Shown piece after piece: positions 16,957 through 24,498 of a DNA stretch of 64,000 nt. The DNA comes from Nitrosopumilus sp. b1. Its GTDB lineage: Archaea > Thermoproteota > Nitrososphaeria > Nitrososphaerales > Nitrosopumilaceae. The stretch covers positions 1 to 64,000 of the forward strand of contig NZ_MU078719.1 of NCBI RefSeq assembly GCF_014078545.1, given 5' to 3'. The notes beneath the pieces were generated by a model that did not search any database, was not told where the DNA came from, and worked only from the letters and a program-made list of their open reading frames with translations. The position numbers and the translations under genes are program-made. Numbering within the stretch: the first letter of the stretch is position 1; each line of letters begins with the position of its first letter.

Positions 16957-18108
16957 ATGAACATGAACTCTGATTTTTCAAATGATTTTCCAACTGGCGG
17001 GAAAATTTATCTAAACAATGCCTCCGTATCAATCAATCCATTAGATTGTATTAACTCCATGCATGATTTCTTAGTATCATATAATGCACTTGGACCAGAT
17101 TCTTTAGAGTCTCAACCATTTGTAACCAATCAATTACGTAACACTAGGAAGATAATCTCACAAATAATCAAATGCCAGCCAGAGGAAATTATCTTTACAC
17201 AAAGTACTACTGATGGAGTTAATGCAGTTGCAAACGGAATGAATTTTCAACCATCATCAAATCTAATTATTCGTGGTTTATCACATGAACATCACGCAAA
17301 TTATTATCCCTGGTTAAGATTATCTAAAAAATTAGAAATTAAAAACTTGAAAGTTGATAAGAATGGATTTTTCCAAATAAATGAGCTTAAACATCTTATC
17401 GATAATAACACAAGCTTAGTAGCTTTGAGTCATGCTCTGTATAATACTGGAGCAATTCTTCCTGTAGAAGAAGTCGGAGAAATCTTAGATAAACAAAACA
17501 TTCCATATTTTCTTGATACTGCACAAACAATTGGTTGCATTGGAGATTTTGACGTTAGTAAAACTAAATGTAACTTTATGTCATTTAATGGCTCAAAATG
17601 GTTATGCGGACCGATGGGTACAGGATTATTTTACTGCAGAAAAGACTCTACACAGTTGTTAGAACCCATGAACATAGGTGGTGAGTCTGCAATGATTTAT
17701 GATGAAACCAAACTAGCATTCAAAGACATTCCTGATAGGTTTCAAACAGGATTTCGTAATTATGTGGGAATGGCAGGTCTTGAGGCATCAGCAAAATATC
17801 TCATAGGATTTGGTATGGAAAATATTCGTAAGAAGGTCATGAAGCTAGCAAACCAACTCCGGACAGAACTTAGTAAAATTCCTAATGTTATACTATATGG
17901 TCCAAATGAAACCGAACAAAGGACAAGCATTGTTTCTTTTAATATAAAAAATCAGGAACCCTCAGTAATTATAGAAAAATTAGAAAAAAAGAACATTATT
18001 CTTGCAGTTCGTGAAATCTCTGCAGAAAAACTGGTTCGAGCCTCACCTCATTTTTTTAATTCTGAAGAGCAAATAGAAATTTTGTTGAATGAATTACGAA
18101 AATTATAG
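16957..18108 (+). CDS. Class V aminotransferase (cysteine desulfurase-like)
   Basis: 383 residues of the fold-type I PLP class V family. Y-L-N-N-A-S-V-S opens the domain, S-H-E-H-H-A-N is the substrate/PLP segment, F-L-D-T-A-Q-T-I-G holds the PLP Asp, and S-F-N-G-S-K-W-L-C-G-P-M-G carries the PLP-binding Lys. The C-terminal V-R-A-S-P-H-F-F-N matches the family. No clear active-site Cys loop of IscS/SufS is evident near the C-terminus, so the substrate is uncertain. Starts at ATG 16957, or at ATG 16963. Confidence 0.85.
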   Translation: MNMNSDFSNDFPTGGKIYLNNASVSINPLDCINSMHDFLVSYNALGPDSLESQPFVTNQLRNTRKIISQIIKCQPEEIIFTQSTTDGVNAVANGMNFQPSSNLIIRGLSHEHHANYYPWLRLSKKLEIKNLKVDKNGFFQINELKHLIDNNTSLVALSHALYNTGAILPVEEVGEILDKQNIPYFLDTAQTIGCIGDFDVSKTKCNFMSFNGSKWLCGPMGTGLFYCRKDSTQLLEPMNIGGESAMIYDETKLAFKDIPDRFQTGFRNYVGMAGLEASAKYLIGFGMENIRKKVMKLANQLRTELSKIPNVILYGPNETEQRTSIVSFNIKNQEPSVIIEKLEKKNIILAVREISAEKLVRASPHFFNSEEQIEILLNELRKL

Positions 18109-18363
18109 ATTTTCTTGTTCTTCTATAACCATCATAGTTAGGGTTGATTGAACCTTACCTATCTTTCTAATCTTATTTGTAATAATTGATCTTAAGATGT
18201 CAGTATCATCGGCAGAGATCTTCAAAACAATGTCATATACGCCATAGACACCCTGAATCTCATACTGGATTCCTTTTTCTTGATTTAGAATGTTTTTTAC
18301 TTCTGATATAATTGACTCATCAGAACCCAAATCGGAATTTAATAACACGTATGAAGTAGGCAC
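18103..18363 (-). CDS. Stand-alone Lrp/AsnC effector-binding (RAM) domain protein
   Basis: 86 residues equal to the C-terminal ligand-binding half of Lrp/AsnC regulators (Y-V-L-L-N, G-V-Y-G-V-Y-D-I-V-L-K-I, I-R-K-I-G-K-V-Q-S-T-L-T-M-M-V-I), with no helix-turn-helix. Such SraA-type proteins bind amino acids and may pair with full Lrp proteins. GTG start, 25 nt from an ATATTTAA box (18384-18391): leaderless. Converges with the aminotransferase, 6-bp overlap. Confidence 0.85.
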   Translation of the reverse strand: MPTSYVLLNSDLGSDESIISEVKNILNQEKGIQYEIQGVYGVYDIVLKISADDTDILRSIITNKIRKIGKVQSTLTMMVIEEQENL

Positions 18364-18443
18364 ATTCCAGATTTCTAACTACGATATTTAACTTTTGATT
18401 AAAATTCTCAAAAACTGATTAATTGGAACTAATCAGATTATTT

Positions 18444-19085
18444 GTGAAACCAATTGATCTTTCTTTAACAATCTCTGAAAGCATATCGAACTTCCCAGGC
18501 TCACCAAATCCAAAGATGATACAATGGTCAAATCTTCAAAAAGACGGTTATAACTTGGAACTTCTTTTTATGAGCTCACATACAGGGACTCATTTGGATG
18601 CCCCGTTTCATTTTGCAAATAATGGCATAAAGATTCACCAGATTCCATTGGAAAGATTATCCGGGAAGGCTCATCTAATCAGAATCAAAAAAAATGAAAA
18701 TGAACCCATTTCGATCAATGATGTAAGAACTTTTGAAAATAAAAATGGTAAAATTGGAGAAAACACTATTGTCATTTTTGCCACCGACTGGGATAGAAAA
18801 ATCCACAAATCAAATTATTTTACAAATAATCCTGGCTTATCTACCGCTGCAGCAAAATATCTGGTATCAAAAAAAGTAAATCTTGTTGGGATTGATTCTC
18901 CAAGTATCGACCTTGGAAACAACCCACAATTTCCAGTACACGGGATTTTTGCTAAAAATAATGTCTTGATTGTAGAGAATCTAACTAATCTTAAAAAAAT
19001 TAAAAAATCACCATTTAATTTCTCAGCATTTCCTCTGAAAATTCAAAATGCTACTGGTTCACCTGTACGTGCCTTTGCATCTTAA
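18444..19085 (+). CDS. Cyclase-family metal-dependent hydrolase (kynurenine formamidase-like)
   Basis: About 213 residues. The metal signature S-H-T-G-T-H-L-D-A-P-F-H is intact, as is the D-L-S-L-T-I N-terminus. Members hydrolyse cyclic amides or formyl-kynurenine with a divalent metal. The substrate cannot be read from sequence or neighbours. GTG at 18444 is preferred because the conserved fold begins there and a GATTAAT box is centred 25 nt upstream; TTG at 18423 is in frame. Its end overlaps the radical SAM gene by 4 bp. Confidence 0.8.
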   Translation: MKPIDLSLTISESISNFPGSPNPKMIQWSNLQKDGYNLELLFMSSHTGTHLDAPFHFANNGIKIHQIPLERLSGKAHLIRIKKNENEPISINDVRTFENKNGKIGENTIVIFATDWDRKIHKSNYFTNNPGLSTAAAKYLVSKKVNLVGIDSPSIDLGNNPQFPVHGIFAKNNVLIVENLTNLKKIKKSPFNFSAFPLKIQNATGSPVRAFAS

Positions 19086-20140
19086 ACAACGAACTGAAAT
19101 CTATCTGCCTTGTAATTTTTTGCAAGACGTCCCGTAATTGGAATTCTATTTTTACAATTGATGCATTGATTTTTCTCATCTAAATTCCATTCTTTAATGG
19201 CAAAACCAAACCTGTTGATTACAATATTGTTACATTCTGGACAATAGGTATGCTCTAAAGGATGTCCTGGAACGTTTCCAAGATATGCATAGTTTAAGCC
19301 AACATCTTTTGCAATTTTATGATGTTTTTCTAAAGTTTTCACTGGAGTTGATGGAAACTCCATCATTTTATAATCTGGATGAAATCTCAGAAAATGTATT
19401 GGCATGTCGGAGCCAAATTCATCATAAACAAACTTACAAAGTTTTTTTGCATATGATAGATCATCTCCAACCTCTGGCACAATCAAATCAGTGATCTCAA
19501 CATGTATCTTGGTTTTATCGTGAATTTCTGTTAATGTGTCAAAGATTGGTTTTGGATCTGGTACACCGATATATTTCCGTGTAAAATTCGGTTCTGCACT
19601 TCCTTTGAAATCCACTGTGATGCAATCAAGAAACTCCTCCATCATTTTCACAGTTTCCGGAGTGTCGTATCCATTTGATACAAAAACATTGTAGAGTCCC
19701 CTTTTCCTAGCTATGACGCCACAATCTCTAGCAAATTCAATGAAGATTGATGGTTGATTGTATGTGTATGCAATTCCATCTGCGCCATGATCAAGTGTGG
19801 TCTGAACTACTTGCTCTGGGGTCATATCTACTCCCTCTACTTTTCTTCTCTGGCTTATGTCATAATTTTGGCAATATTTACAAAGCCAATTACATCCAGT
19901 GGTGGCTATTGAAAATACCTTGGAGCCTGGTCTGTAATGGACTACTGGCTTTTTTTCTATTGGATCTACATTACCAGCAATTACTTTGCCATAAACAAAG
20001 AGCTCTAACCTACCATCTGTGTTACCCCTGATTCCACACAATCCAATCTGATTCTTTCCAATTTCACAATACCTTGCACAAGCAGTACATCGTACTTTCT
20101 CTTCAGGTAGTTTTTCATACAAAATGGCCTCTTTTCCCAT
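19082..20140 (-). CDS. amrS: AmmeMemoRadiSam-system radical SAM enzyme (AmrS-like)
   Basis: About 352 residues. Residues 15-40 hold C-T-A-C-A-R-Y-C and a later C, the N-terminal Cys cluster of this group. The radical SAM motif T-G-C-N-W-L-C-K-Y-C follows (C-x3-C-x2-C), then G-I-A-Y-T-Y-N-Q-P. The C-terminus has a zinc-like Y-C-P-E-C and C-I-N-C. It is related to pyruvate formate-lyase activases; the substrate is unknown, and the companion AMMECR1 and Memo genes are not in this window. ATG 20140 is 26 nt from a TATA at 20163-20169; TTG 20146 is an alternative. Confidence 0.88.
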   Translation of the reverse strand: MGKEAILYEKLPEEKVRCTACARYCEIGKNQIGLCGIRGNTDGRLELFVYGKVIAGNVDPIEKKPVVHYRPGSKVFSIATTGCNWLCKYCQNYDISQRRKVEGVDMTPEQVVQTTLDHGADGIAYTYNQPSIFIEFARDCGVIARKRGLYNVFVSNGYDTPETVKMMEEFLDCITVDFKGSAEPNFTRKYIGVPDPKPIFDTLTEIHDKTKIHVEITDLIVPEVGDDLSYAKKLCKFVYDEFGSDMPIHFLRFHPDYKMMEFPSTPVKTLEKHHKIAKDVGLNYAYLGNVPGHPLEHTYCPECNNIVINRFGFAIKEWNLDEKNQCINCKNRIPITGRLAKNYKADRFQFVV

Positions 20141-20196
20141 AAGCAATATTGGAAATTTTTCTAATATAAGGAAAAAGTATCAGCAATGCTAAAACT

Positions 20197-20712
20197 ATGG
20201 AAAAAATTAGTTATGACATGAGCAAACCTGGTAATATTTGGCGAAAGGTTCATGGGAGAATAACAAAGAGACCTACCAACTTTTCATGGGTGCTGGATTC
20301 AAAATTAGCAGGTTCTGGAATGCCAACGTCATTTGAAGAATTTGAATGGATTATGAATCAAGGTGTTAAATCAATAGTAACTATGACTGAGAATTCATTA
20401 CCTGATGCTTGGGTAAAAAATATCAATTATTTACATGTGCCAACTCCAGATCTTACTGCACCTGAGATTGAACAAATAGATCTCGCTGTTGATTTTATTC
20501 ATGAAAAGATAACTGGCAAACAACCTGTGATGGTTCATTGTGCTGCAGGCCTTGGTAGAGCCGGGACTATACTTTCATGTTATCTAATCAAATATCAGAA
20601 ATTTTCAGCAGTGGAAGCAATTAAAAAAATTAGAAAAGAAAGACCAGGTTCTGTTCAATCAGAAATTCAAGAAGTAGTTATTTCATTATATGAAAAACAC
20701 GTTCGTAACTAA
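20197..20712 (+). CDS. Dual-specificity/tyrosine-type protein phosphatase
   Basis: 171 residues. The P-loop signature H-C-A-A-G-L-G-R-A-G-T (H-C-x5-R-[ST]) is intact, with the general-acid Asp probably in the V-P-T-P-D-L-T loop. These cytosolic enzymes remove phosphate from Tyr/Ser/Thr by a Cys-phosphate intermediate; some relatives act on RNA 5' ends or lipids. The upstream TATA at 20163-20169 appears shared with the divergent radical SAM gene, 31 nt from this ATG. The stop abuts that of the converging 50-residue gene. Confidence 0.88.
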   Translation: MEKISYDMSKPGNIWRKVHGRITKRPTNFSWVLDSKLAGSGMPTSFEEFEWIMNQGVKSIVTMTENSLPDAWVKNINYLHVPTPDLTAPEIEQIDLAVDFIHEKITGKQPVMVHCAAGLGRAGTILSCYLIKYQKFSAVEAIKKIRKERPGSVQSEIQEVVISLYEKHVRN

Positions 20713-20865
20713 TTATTCTGGTATAGATTCTGAAACTAGCTTCCCATCCACAACTCTAATCTTTAAGAGATGATTATCTTTGAACACTAGAGTAATTCCT
20801 CCTTCGGAATCTGGATCTTCAACCTTTACAAGATCCTGCATTCGAATTCCATCAAATTTTGCCAT
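20713..20865 (-). CDS. 50-residue tandem paralogue A
   Basis: 50 residues starting M-A-K-F-D-G, with E-G-G-I-T-L-V-F-K-D-N in the middle, V-D-G-K and S-I-P-E at the end. It is 58% identical (29 of 50 by eye) to the gene just upstream, with no gap. The pattern suggests a small beta fold. A perfect Shine-Dalgarno AGGTGATC (20868-20875) overlaps the stop of the upstream copy, so translation is coupled. No family recognised. Confidence 0.75.
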   Translation of the reverse strand: MAKFDGIRMQDLVKVEDPDSEGGITLVFKDNHLLKIRVVDGKLVSESIPE

Positions 20866-20873
20866 ACGATCAC

Positions 20874-21026
20874 CTATTCCGGAATTGAGACCGTTTCGAT
20901 CTTTCCATCCACAGCTTTGATGAAAAGGAATCTATTGTCTTTAAAGATCACAGTAATTCCTCCTTCTTTGTCTGGTTCTTCGACTTCAAGTACTGGTTGT
21001 CCAAGTAGCCCGTCATATTTTGCCAT
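20874..21026 (-). CDS. 50-residue tandem paralogue B
   Basis: 50 residues starting M-A-K-Y-D-G, with E-G-G-I-T-V-I-F-K-D-N, V-D-G-K and S-I-P-E aligned without gaps to the downstream copy. A TATA box read on the minus strand as ATATAAGG (about 21048-21056) is centred 26 nt before the ATG: leaderless promoter for the pair. The TAG stop overlaps the Shine-Dalgarno of the second copy. Function unknown; equal length and conserved core imply both are real genes. Confidence 0.75.
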   Translation of the reverse strand: MAKYDGLLGQPVLEVEEPDKEGGITVIFKDNRFLFIKAVDGKIETVSIPE

Positions 21027-21056
21027 GATAATCGTTTGAAAAAGTACCTTATATCC

Positions 21057-21593
21057 CTAATTGATCTGAATCTCGATCTCTTTTGCTTGGTTCTTTACAT
21101 TAGATGGCTCTGTATAGAGATGTTTTTGCCAGGAGGCAAAAGCTTCTGCTCCTATCTTGTGTTTACCCGGCCCAAGGTCTGATGCTTTGAAAATAATCTT
21201 CTCTTCAAAATCAAACAATTCTTGTCTTACTTCCTCTTCTGTTAATCTAATAAATGGCTCAAAATTTTTTGCCACTTGAACCCAAATTCGTCTGTCTTTC
21301 ATTGGATTGACTAACTTTGGATTACGAGTCCAAAAAATTGACGCCTTTCTATAACTATCAATTGGCTTACCAAGCACTTTTCTTCTTAATCCCCCAGAAA
21401 CAAGCTTTACCCCATATTTCATCTTGAAATAATTGTCATTTTTGTTATATGCCTCAGTCCAATTCTTTTCATTAAAAGAATCCCTAATGCTTCCCTGAAC
21501 TGAAAATTTGACATTAATTACAATATTTTCGTCTGAAGCAAACTCTGTCTTCTCAGAAATCAATTCAATGCCTGAAATTTCACTATTACTCAT
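21057..21593 (-). CDS. Conserved hypothetical protein, 178 aa
   Basis: Starting at ATG 21593 gives 178 residues without signal peptide or membrane segment. Strand-rich N-terminus (I-S-G-I-E-L-I-S-E-K-T-E-F, I-V-I-N-V-K-F), a W-rich centre (F-W-T-R-N-P-K-L) and a C-terminal beta segment with G-P-G-K-H-K-I-G-A-E, resembling an immunoglobulin-like or arrestin-like sandwich. A longer frame begins upstream but would cover the divergent rpoL promoter. The shared TATA at 21612-21618 lies 22 nt away. Function unknown. Confidence 0.6.
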   Translation of the reverse strand: MSNSEISGIELISEKTEFASDENIVINVKFSVQGSIRDSFNEKNWTEAYNKNDNYFKMKYGVKLVSGGLRRKVLGKPIDSYRKASIFWTRNPKLVNPMKDRRIWVQVAKNFEPFIRLTEEEVRQELFDFEEKIIFKASDLGPGKHKIGAEAFASWQKHLYTEPSNVKNQAKEIEIQIN

Positions 21594-21643
21594 GTTAATA
21601 CTGGATATTGATTTATATCCACAATAAGTTCTTTTTCGAACAC

Positions 21644-21922
21644 ATGGAAGCTCAGGTACTAAACTCATCCCAGAAAGAGATCAACCTTTCTATCACAAAA
21701 TCCGACATAGGCACTTTGTATATCATACAGCATGAGCTACTTCAGGGCTCCAATGTTGATTTTGCAGGTGTAATCGTTAAACACCCACTAACAAACGAAT
21801 GCTGGATGAAAGTAAATTCTGCAAAAGGCAACCCTATCAAAGAAATTTCTGCAGCTGCAGATTCTGCAATAAAGACCGCTGATGAATTAAAAAAATTATT
21901 TAATTCGAAAATCAAAGGTTAA
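21644..21922 (+). CDS. rpoL: RNA polymerase subunit Rpo11 (RpoL)
   Basis: 92 residues, normal for archaeal Rpo11. It has the alpha-like dimerisation order: N-L-S-I-T-K-S-D-I-G-T-L-Y-I-I-Q-H-E-L, then V-D-F-A-G-V-I-V-K-H-P-L, which matches the family A-G-Y-x-x-x-H-P-L motif. It pairs with Rpo3 in the assembly platform. ATG 21644 is about 29 nt from the TATA at 21612-21618. First gene of an rpoL-tfs(-pcn) cluster; the TFS start follows 2 nt after its stop. Confidence 0.88.
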   Translation: MEAQVLNSSQKEINLSITKSDIGTLYIIQHELLQGSNVDFAGVIVKHPLTNECWMKVNSAKGNPIKEISAAADSAIKTADELKKLFNSKIKG

Positions 21923-21924
21923 TC

Positions 21925-22239
21925 ATGAAATTTTGCCCCAAGTGTGAGATACGTCTCAAAAAGACTGATTCTGGATTAAAATGTACAAAATGTAATTATG
22001 TCGAAGGGGGAAACATTGAATCAACAAAACAGATTCTAGAGGAACAAGAGGTTTCAGAATTTAATGTCTTAGAAGAGAACGAGGGTTCTGAAACTTTACC
22101 TACAATTAAAATCGATTGTGAGAAATGTGGTCATGATGAAGCAGTTTGGTGGATGTTACAAACACGAAGTGCAGATGAGCCCACTACCCAATTCTATCGA
22201 TGTTCAAAATGTAATCATACATGGCGAAATTACGCATAA
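21925..22239 (+). CDS. tfs: Transcription factor S (TFS, TFIIS-like)
   Basis: 104 residues with two zinc ribbons: N-terminal C-P-K-C and C-T-K-C, C-terminal C-E-K-C and C-S-K-C. The catalytic loop R-S-A-D-E-P-T-T-Q-F-Y-R-C carries the D-E pair that stimulates RNA cleavage in backtracked RNA polymerase. Immediately follows rpoL (TAA-TC-ATG), with AGGTTAATC as a weak Shine-Dalgarno. Full length, all residues present. Confidence 0.95.
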   Translation: MKFCPKCEIRLKKTDSGLKCTKCNYVEGGNIESTKQILEEQEVSEFNVLEENEGSETLPTIKIDCEKCGHDEAVWWMLQTRSADEPTTQFYRCSKCNHTWRNYA

Positions 22240-22268
22240 CGTTTAACTGGAACATTGCAAACAAATGA

Positions 22269-23021
22269 TTGAACTTGGTATTTTCAGCTAAAACAAGTGG
22301 TTCTGATGATCTCAAAGCCATAATATCTGCAATATCTACTCTTGTCGAAGAAGCCACCTTTGTTGCATCTGCAGAAGGAATAACATTCAGAGGAATGGAT
22401 CCATCCCATGTAGCCTTGATAGATATATCGTGGCCAAATTCTGCTTTTGAAAAATACGAATGTGACAGTGATATTAAATTTGGTGTTAGAATTGATGAAT
22501 TCTCAAAACTAATCAAACGAGCTGACAAAAAAGATGCAATAGAAATCAGTATCTCTGATGATAATATGTTACTTGTAACTATTGGAAATAACAAGAAATA
22601 CAAAATACGATTAATTGAAAGCTCAGCTACTGATACTCCATTACCAAAAATTCCTTATGATGCGACGATTGAAATATCATCATCAATTTTTGATAAAATT
22701 CTTGGAGACGTACAAGTTGTCTCTGATTATCTTACAATACATGCTATTGAAGGAAAAGCAGATTTTTCTGGAAAAGGCGATTCCGGTGAAGTAGTAATTG
22801 AGCTTGATAAAACAGGCCAAGACTTGCAAAATCTATCTGTTAAAGAAGAAAGTATTGGTACATACAGTCTTGAATATCTTAACCCTGTAGTAAAAGCCGT
22901 GGGTACTACAGCCAACACTATTACTTGTGAGTACTCTAGTGCAAAACCACTCCGAATAGAGTTTAAAGTTGCCAATATAGGCAGAATTCACTTCTACTTG
23001 GCTCCAAGAGTAGAAAGTTAA
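22269..23021 (+). CDS. pcn: PCNA sliding clamp
   Basis: 250 residues, the normal length of an archaeal PCNA. N-terminal F-S-A-K-T-S-G-S-D-D-L-K-A-I-I, the M-D-P-S-H-V-A-L-I motif, an interdomain loop near residue 120 and a C-terminal Y-L-A-P-R-V. It encircles DNA and tethers PolD/PolB, FEN1 and ligase. TTG start, about 25 nt from a GTTTAAC box (22241-22247). TTG at 22275 is also in frame. Lies 29 bp after tfs. Confidence 0.95.
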   Translation: MNLVFSAKTSGSDDLKAIISAISTLVEEATFVASAEGITFRGMDPSHVALIDISWPNSAFEKYECDSDIKFGVRIDEFSKLIKRADKKDAIEISISDDNMLLVTIGNNKKYKIRLIESSATDTPLPKIPYDATIEISSSIFDKILGDVQVVSDYLTIHAIEGKADFSGKGDSGEVVIELDKTGQDLQNLSVKEESIGTYSLEYLNPVVKAVGTTANTITCEYSSAKPLRIEFKVANIGRIHFYLAPRVES

Positions 23022-23056
23022 AGCATTTATTGTAATATTAAAAGAGGTATACTGAC

Positions 23057-24460
23057 TTGAGACTAATCGTAAAGTATGGTGGAACATCATTATCATCTGC
23101 AAAACAAATCAAGGATGTTGCAAAGTTTGTTACATCTCTATCAAAAGAGAATGAAGTTGTAACTGTATGTTCTGCAATTAAAGAAACCACAGATGACTTG
23201 ATCGAAATCATACAACTCATCAAAAAAGGAAATAAAAAGAAAGCAAAACAAGTCACTGCAAAAATAATCAATCAACACAAGCAGCTTGCTGAACAAACAA
23301 TTTCAAAACCACAAAACAAGAAAAAACTACTAGAGATGCTTGAAAAAGATTTTTGCGAGCTATCTGACTTAGTTGATGGTATAGTTCTACTTGGTGAGAT
23401 GACGCCCCGATCTTCTGATTATCTACTATCATTTGGAGAACGATTATCCATAAAATTTGTATCACATGCAATTACTGATCTTGGGAAAAAATCATTTGCA
23501 TATACTGGAAAGGAAGTGGGAATAGTTACTGACTCAAATTTCGGAGAATCAAAACCACTCATGGATACTACTAGGTTACGAGTTGCAAAAACATTGGAGC
23601 CCTTACTCTCTGAGAAATCTCTTCCTGTAATTGGTGGATTTGCAGGAGCTGATCAACATGGTAGTATAACGACATTTGGTCGTGGAGGTTCTGATTATAC
23701 TGCAACAATCATTGCCACGTGTATCAAGGCCGATGAAATTTGGTTAATGAGTGATGTTGATGGACTAATGACAGCTGATCCAAAAATCGCAAGTAATGCA
23801 AAGGTGCTCAAAGAAGTCTCTTATGTTGAAGCAATTGAAATGGCATTGTTTGGTGCTAAACAGATTCATCCAAGAACATTTGAACCGATTTTATCCAAAA
23901 AAATTCCAATGAGGATTAGAAATACTTTCAATACAAAAAACATGGGAACTTTGGTAACTGCATCGCCTGGACCTGAAACTAAAAAAACTGTAAAATGTGT
24001 TAGTGTAATTCGTCACAATGCACTCATAGATGTTCGTGGAGGAAGTATGGTTGGAGCACCTGGTACTGCAGCTAAAATCTTTACAACTTTGGCAAATGCC
24101 GGAGTAAATGTAATGATGATCTCCCAAAATCCTTCTGAATCTAGCATCACTGTAGTTGTCAAGAATGCTGATCTTGATAGAGCAGTCAATGCTTTGGAGA
24201 TGGAATTATTGGGAAAGATTATCAAAAAATTGGAAGTTACTACAGATGTAGCAATTATTGCACTGATCGGTTCTGGAATGAGAGGAACAATAGGTGTAGC
24301 GTCAAAAGTCTTTACCGCTACTGCAAAAAAGAAAGTAAACGTAGTAATGATTACTCAAGGTTCATCAGAACTTAACTTGGCATTTGTAGTAAAGGACTCT
24401 GACTCTAAATCAGTCGTACAATCACTACACGATGAATTTGAATTGGCAAAGATCAACTAG
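23057..24460 (+). CDS. Aspartate kinase
   Basis: 467 residues. Amino-acid kinase domain (1-about 300) with the V-K-Y-G-G-T-S opening, F-G-E-R-L-S substrate loop and T-F-G-R-G-G-S-D-Y-T-A. Two ACT domains follow (about 315-467; V-R-G-G-S-M-V-G-A-P-G and L-I-G-S-G-M-R-G-T-I-G-V), the usual site of Lys/Thr feedback. It phosphorylates aspartate to begin Lys/Thr/Met synthesis. TTG start. Confidence 0.92.
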   Translation: MRLIVKYGGTSLSSAKQIKDVAKFVTSLSKENEVVTVCSAIKETTDDLIEIIQLIKKGNKKKAKQVTAKIINQHKQLAEQTISKPQNKKKLLEMLEKDFCELSDLVDGIVLLGEMTPRSSDYLLSFGERLSIKFVSHAITDLGKKSFAYTGKEVGIVTDSNFGESKPLMDTTRLRVAKTLEPLLSEKSLPVIGGFAGADQHGSITTFGRGGSDYTATIIATCIKADEIWLMSDVDGLMTADPKIASNAKVLKEVSYVEAIEMALFGAKQIHPRTFEPILSKKIPMRIRNTFNTKNMGTLVTASPGPETKKTVKCVSVIRHNALIDVRGGSMVGAPGTAAKIFTTLANAGVNVMMISQNPSESSITVVVKNADLDRAVNALEMELLGKIIKKLEVTTDVAIIALIGSGMRGTIGVASKVFTATAKKKVNVVMITQGSSELNLAFVVKDSDSKSVVQSLHDEFELAKIN

Positions 24461-24498
24461 CAAAATTAGTGCAAAACAATTTAAAGAAATAAACAGTT

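Noticed and set aside
21594-21668. N-terminal extension of the 178-aa hypothetical protein
   Set aside because: It would run across the TATA region and into the divergent rpoL coding sequence.
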